Assembly: GCF_026104355.1 (NCBI RefSeq)
Contig: NZ_CP110535.1
Location: forward strand, 434,001-498,000
DNA: 64,000 bases
Reading direction: 5' to 3'
From: Halomonas sp. BDJS001
GTDB taxonomy: Bacteria; Pseudomonadota; Gammaproteobacteria; Pseudomonadales; Halomonadaceae
Shown in pieces: positions 32,901-38,900 of the stretch (the first letter of the stretch is position 1; each line of letters starts with the position of its first letter). The notes below the pieces were generated by a model that made no database searches, was not told the origin of the DNA, and saw only the letters and a list, made by a program, of their open reading frames with translations. The translations under genes and the position numbers were made by a program.

Positions 32901-35900
32901 ACGTGGCGGTCAATGACCGCACCGATGATATTGCCGGGCTCGATCCTCGCCAGGGCACCTACGCCCACTTCGACCAGCCTGGAAGCGATTATGTGCGCGC
33001 AGGCTGGGAAATAGAGCTGGAAGACGGCTACTACGAGGTGACCATTTCGATTGGCGATACCTCTGGGCCCTACGACAGCCGCAACGTGCTGAATGCCGAA
33101 GGCGAGCTGTTCAACGACCCCTTCACCCCGTTTCGCCCTGACGACTTCCCGGCGGACAGCAATCCGGGCGACGATACCGAGGGCGTGCGCTCCGACCTGG
33201 TCACTCGCATCGTACAGGTGAGCGACGGTCGTCTGACGCTGGATTCACTGGGTCTCGATAACGAGAATACTGAGATTCAGTACATTGAGATCCAGTCGCT
33301 TCCCGACCTGACCCCGGATGATGATCGTGAAGCGCCGCAGGACTATGCTTTCTTCACCGATGCCCGTGCTATTGCTGGCGTCGGGGAGAATGAAGTGGAG
33401 GTTGATCTCGACGGCGAAGATGGCGCTGTCCCCACCGGTGTTGATCCGACCTCGGATATCTTCGTGGGTATTTCGGTGGTCGATGGGCGTGGCGGTGCCT
33501 TGCTGGAAAGCCTAAACGACGGCTCGGTGAAGCTGTTCGAAACGGTTACCGGTGAAGAGGTCTCGTTCAACGTTAATACGACCGGCGGCTTTGATTCACT
33601 GACCATCTCGCCCAGCCAGATGCTCAAGCCGTTTACCAGCTATACGCTGGTGATCGATGGCTTCCAGGATCGCGGCCCCAACGACGATGCCGATGCGCCG
33701 ACTCGCGAGTTCCAGAAGTACACCAACACCTTCGTTACCGGAGAGGAGCCGGAAGTCGTTGCCCGCGATGTGGCCTTCAACGATGTGGTCGAACTCAACG
33801 GCGCTGCGGATAACGCCTTCGGTTTCACGTCGCTGGAGATTACCTCCGACGGTTCGACCATGTATGTGGCGACTATCGGTGGGCAGATTTTGCGCTTCGA
33901 CATCGATCCAAGCGACGGGTCGCTAATCAACCGCCAGGAGCTTTCGTTACCCAGCGACTACTTCTTCGAGCCCGGCGCCGAAAGCGGCAACGATCGGCGG
34001 GGTATCATCGGCCTGACGGTCGATCCCACCGACCCGAACGTACTGTGGATTACCGACAACTACCCGATCCCGCTCAACGGGCGCGATAACGGTGTGCCGG
34101 AGTTCAGCGGACGCATTACCAAGATTACGCTGGATGGTGGCAATGAGTTCTCGGGTACTGCAGAGCCCTACATTAGCGGGCTGCCACGCTCCAATGGCGA
34201 CCACGTGACCAACAGCCTCGAGTTCCGCGCCAATCCCGACTACGACGCGGCCACCAATCCCGACGTGCCGACGCATCTGCTGTATTTGATTCAGGGCTCC
34301 AACTCGGCCATGGGCGAACCGGATAGTGCCTGGGGCAACCGCCCCGAGCGTTTGCTGAATGCCGCGGTCATGGAGATCGACCCGACCCGCGATGCGCCTC
34401 CCGGGGGCTTTGATGTCTCCACCGAACCGGTGCCCGACAATGGCCAGAACACCCGCTTCGATGACCCGGACGGCCATCCCAAGGATGATCCTATCCCCAT
34501 GGGCAACGGCGAGTTTCTGGTGTTTGACGAACGCGGCGTGGCCACCGTGCAGGACGCCGACGGCAACGTACTGCAGAGCTACTACGACCCCTACGCCGAA
34601 GACGCGGTGCTGACCATCTTTGCCACCGGGGCGCGTAATGCCTACGACCTGGTATGGCACTCCAATGGCTTCCTGTACGTGCCGACCAACGGCTCGGCAG
34701 CAGGCGGCAACGTGCCGGACGACCCCTCGACACCGGAGGATGAACGCTTCCTGAACGTCGAGAAGCAGGACGACTACCTGTTCAAGGTGGTCGAAGGGGG
34801 CTACTACGGTCACCCCAACCCGCTGCGCGACGAGTACATCATGAACGGTGGCAACCCCACCGGCGGCAGCGACCCCAACCAGGTTGACCGGTACCCGGTC
34901 GGGACTAATCCCGAGGGGAACTACGATATCTCCGGCGTCTACTCGCTGGGCGAGAACCGTTCACCCAACGGCGCGGTGGAATACACCAGCGGTATCTTCG
35001 GCGGTAATCTGCAGGGTAATCTGCTCTTCACCGAATACTCAGGCGGTGATGACGTGCGTAGCATTACCCTTGATGCCAACGGCAACGTGATTGGCGACGA
35101 TGTGCTGCGCGATCCTGAAGGTAACGTTATCAGCTACGTCGATCCGCTGGATATTATCGAAAATCCGGTGACCGGCCAGCTATATCTGTTGACCTTGAAT
35201 CGGGGTAACGGACAAAGCCAGATCATTCGCCTCGACCCAGCACCGGGCGGTGTCGTTGATCCGGTCGATCCCGATCCGGGCGACGATCTGGTATCGCTGT
35301 TGGTCATCCAGGCTGAAGATAACACCCCCAATGACGGCACTGCGGTGACGATCGCCGAGGGGGGGGGCGCGGAAATCCAGATTCGTGACATTGACAATCC
35401 AGAATCCACAGCTGGCTTACCTAACGGCCTGCGTCCCGGCGCCTTTGGTCTGGATGGCAATACCAACGGTGATGACGGTGTGCCCGGCGGCTATGCAGAT
35501 TTCGGTGCCACCAATGCCGATTTCCTCACTTTCAGCTTCAATCTTGATGCCGACCAAGCCGGGGAGTCGGTGTTGAGGCTGCGCTATGCCAATGGTGGTG
35601 CCGCCGATCGCCCGCTTGAGGTATTCGTCAATAACGTGAGTGTCGGGGTGTTCGACTTTAGTCCTCCTCCAGGGCTGACTGGCGATGCGGCCTGGGCCGA
35701 GTGGCTGACCGAGGACGTGGCGGCGTCACTGGTGGTGGGAGAAAACACCGTCCGGCTGCAGTCTACGGATAATACCGGCCCCAATATTGACCAGCTTGAA
35801 GTGCTGCAGTCGCCGCCGGATACTACGCCAGGCTTCACCGAGTATGAGGCTGAGGACGCCTTGCTTGATGGCCCTGTAGTGGTGCCGGAAAGCGCTGATG

Positions 35901-38900
35901 ACCGCAACGCCTCTGGGGAAGGTTTCGTCGACTTCAATGGCACTGGCGATCAGACCATTACCTGGACCGTCGATGTCAATGAGACCGGCAACTACGAAAT
36001 CGGCTTCCGCTACGCCCTGGCGGCGAGCAAAGCCGACCGCCCGATGGAAGTGACCATCAACGGCGTTAACTTAGGGCTGGTCAACTTCGTCGGCCAGAGC
36101 AATGAGGCGGAAAACGACTGGTTCTTCCAGGAGCTATTGGTCAACCTGCAAGCGGGCAGCAACACCATCAGCGTGACGGCACCTGAGGCCAACGGCCCCA
36201 ATGTGGATCTACTTCGGGTTCCAGATGCACCTACCGACACCTTTATGCCGGTGTACGCCGATGTCTCCGACGGTGCGCGCATTGAACTTGAGAGTGGCGA
36301 CAATGCGCGCACGATCAACGACCTGACGGCCGATTTCTACTTTACGGTGGATACCGATGGCCTTTATCGCCTGGATCTTGCGGCTAACGCCGGTGCCAAC
36401 GATGGCCAGGGCCTGACCCTGACGCTTAACGGTCAGCCAGTGGATGTACTGGCCTATCCGGGCCAGGGGGATGCCGGGGAAGAAGGCACCTATGTCGAGC
36501 TTGAGGCGGGCGTGGAGTACAACCTGCGAGTGGTTTCCAGTGCCGATGGTGCCGATGAGCTGGACTATCTTGATGTGACACCGGTCTCGGGAAATGACAA
36601 CGCCGACATTGCCATCCAAAGCGGCGATGCTGCCTACTACTCTGACCGGCTGCACTTCAGCTATCTGGAGAACAATAGCGCCTCGAACCCTGATCGGGAC
36701 TTCAAAGAGAGCGCAACGGTAACGATTTCTAACACCGGAAGCGAGACATTGGAGATTCTCGATGCCGATATTGATGGCCCATTCGTGCTCCAAGATCCGA
36801 GCATCTTCGAAGGCTTGACGCTCACCGCCGGAGAGTCGCTAGAGGTGACGGTGCTGTTTGACCGTGATAGTTACACCCCGCCAACCAACGACGCTGGCGA
36901 CGGAGTGTTTGAAGGGCGCATTCGTCTGACGACCAACGATGCCGACTCGCCGATTGCCGAGATTCACATGGCAGGCTTCTGGCAGGCGCGAGACGAGGGT
37001 GGTTGGGAACCCAATGTCAACGAGGTCTGGGAAGTCTTCGGCTTCGGTAACCGCATTGATGGCCTGACCACAGTGGGAGGCGGCGAAAACTCCGTACTCA
37101 ATGACTTCGACCTCTATCGCCCCGTCAACGATGACGAAGTACTGTCGCGCTACTGGACGCTGGCTGACGGTGCTAGCGAGGCGAAGATCACCCAATTGGC
37201 GGCTTATCATGGGGATGGTGGCGCGACGTTGGGCATTCACAATCCTGGGAATAAAAACCAGGACATCATCTTCAGCAACCATGCCGGCGACAACAACCAA
37301 AGCCTTCTGCCGATTAAAGGAAATGGTGATTTCGCTACCGCGAGTTTCTCGCTTGCAGATATTCCTAGCGGTTGGGCCGGCCAGGGTGTGTTTGGTATCG
37401 AGGTGGCGAACCTCTCCACCGACCCATCGCTGAATCCTGAGGGGGGCGGCACGCCGCCGGCCGATGCCGAGGGTATCGAGCGTGGCTACACGGTACGCAT
37501 GTTCCGGGCGCTGGATGCCGAGGGTAACGTGATTCCCAATACTTATCTGGGTGTCATGGATTACACCGGCATCAACTACGACTATAACGACAACATGTTC
37601 CTCATTGAGGGCGTAACGCCGGTAACCGGGGGTGAGCTGACGGTGATCAATAACGACGGCATTCCGTCCAATGATCGCCTGGTGATGTCGCGCATCGAGA
37701 ATCCGGTCAACGCCGCGCAGGAAGTGCATGACGAAGTCACCATTACGATCAGAAACGATGGCTTCGAAACCCTTGATGTCAACAGCATTGAGGTCAGTGA
37801 TACCACCCTGTTCGAGCTGACGGAGGCGTTCGCGGCGATTAGCCTGGAGCCGGGCGAGTCTATCGACGTAACGGTGCGCTTCATTGCCGATGACCCCAAC
37901 GATGCCAGCCTTTACGAGGCAAGCCTGGTCATCAACTCGAGCGATGCTGATGAGGGCGAGAAGGTCATTCAACTCGCCGGTTTGGCCCAGAACCAGTCGG
38001 AGAGCGGACAAGAGCCACTGGTTCAGGAAATCATCAACGCCTTCGGCTATACCACCAATGTGGCCGAGGGGCAGATGAACCAGGGCGGGCTAGTGGAAGC
38101 TAACGGCGATGAGATTCTGTCACCGTACTTCCAGCGCGCCGACGGTGGATCGCCGATCAAGATCACCCAACTGGCGGCGTATCACACCCAGGGCGACGTG
38201 GCCCGGCTGTTCATCCACGATGTGGACAGTCGCAATCTCGATGAGATTCTGGCCCACGACGAGGCCGATGGTCAGACGCTACTGCCGCGCACGCTCAACA
38301 ATGGCGATCTGTTGACCACGACGACGCTGGATCGCGATGCGCCGTTTGGCTTCTTCGCTGAGATCTCGGGTCGCCAGGGCTATATTTCCTGGTCGGATCC
38401 GGATGCCAACCTTTATGAGGACACCATTGATGCTATCGGCAATCCGGGCACCAATCTCAATTGGGACGAGAGCGATGGTCACCTGATCCGCGTCTACATT
38501 GCCAAGGATGCTGCCGGTAACGTGATCCCGGACACCTATATCGTGATTCAGGATTACGCCGGGGTTAACTACGACTACAACGATAATATCTTCCTGGTCG
38601 AGAACGTTCAGACCTACGACCCCACCGGGGCGGAAGATGCTGACGGAAACGGTCGAGTAGACCTGTACGACGACGATGACAACGACGGCGTACCGAACTT
38701 CCTCGACAACCCCGAGCCGGTGGGCCAGACCGCCTTCAATGACAGTGAAACTGCATGGGCCGTAGGCAACGATGGCTTGACCCTCGAAGCCAAGCTTTAT
38801 GATAACGGCGGCCAGGGGGTGGCTTATAACGACACGACTACTGCGCATCAGGGAGCAGCTTTCCGCGCTGACGAAGCGGTGGATATCTCCAACGGCACCG

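Noticed and set aside
36839..38011. 390-codon minus-strand open frame inside the giant gene
   Set aside because: It lies antisense to clear beta-sandwich coding sequence, has no ribosome site and its translation has no domain. Long antisense frames are expected opposite Asp/Gly-rich, high-GC codons.
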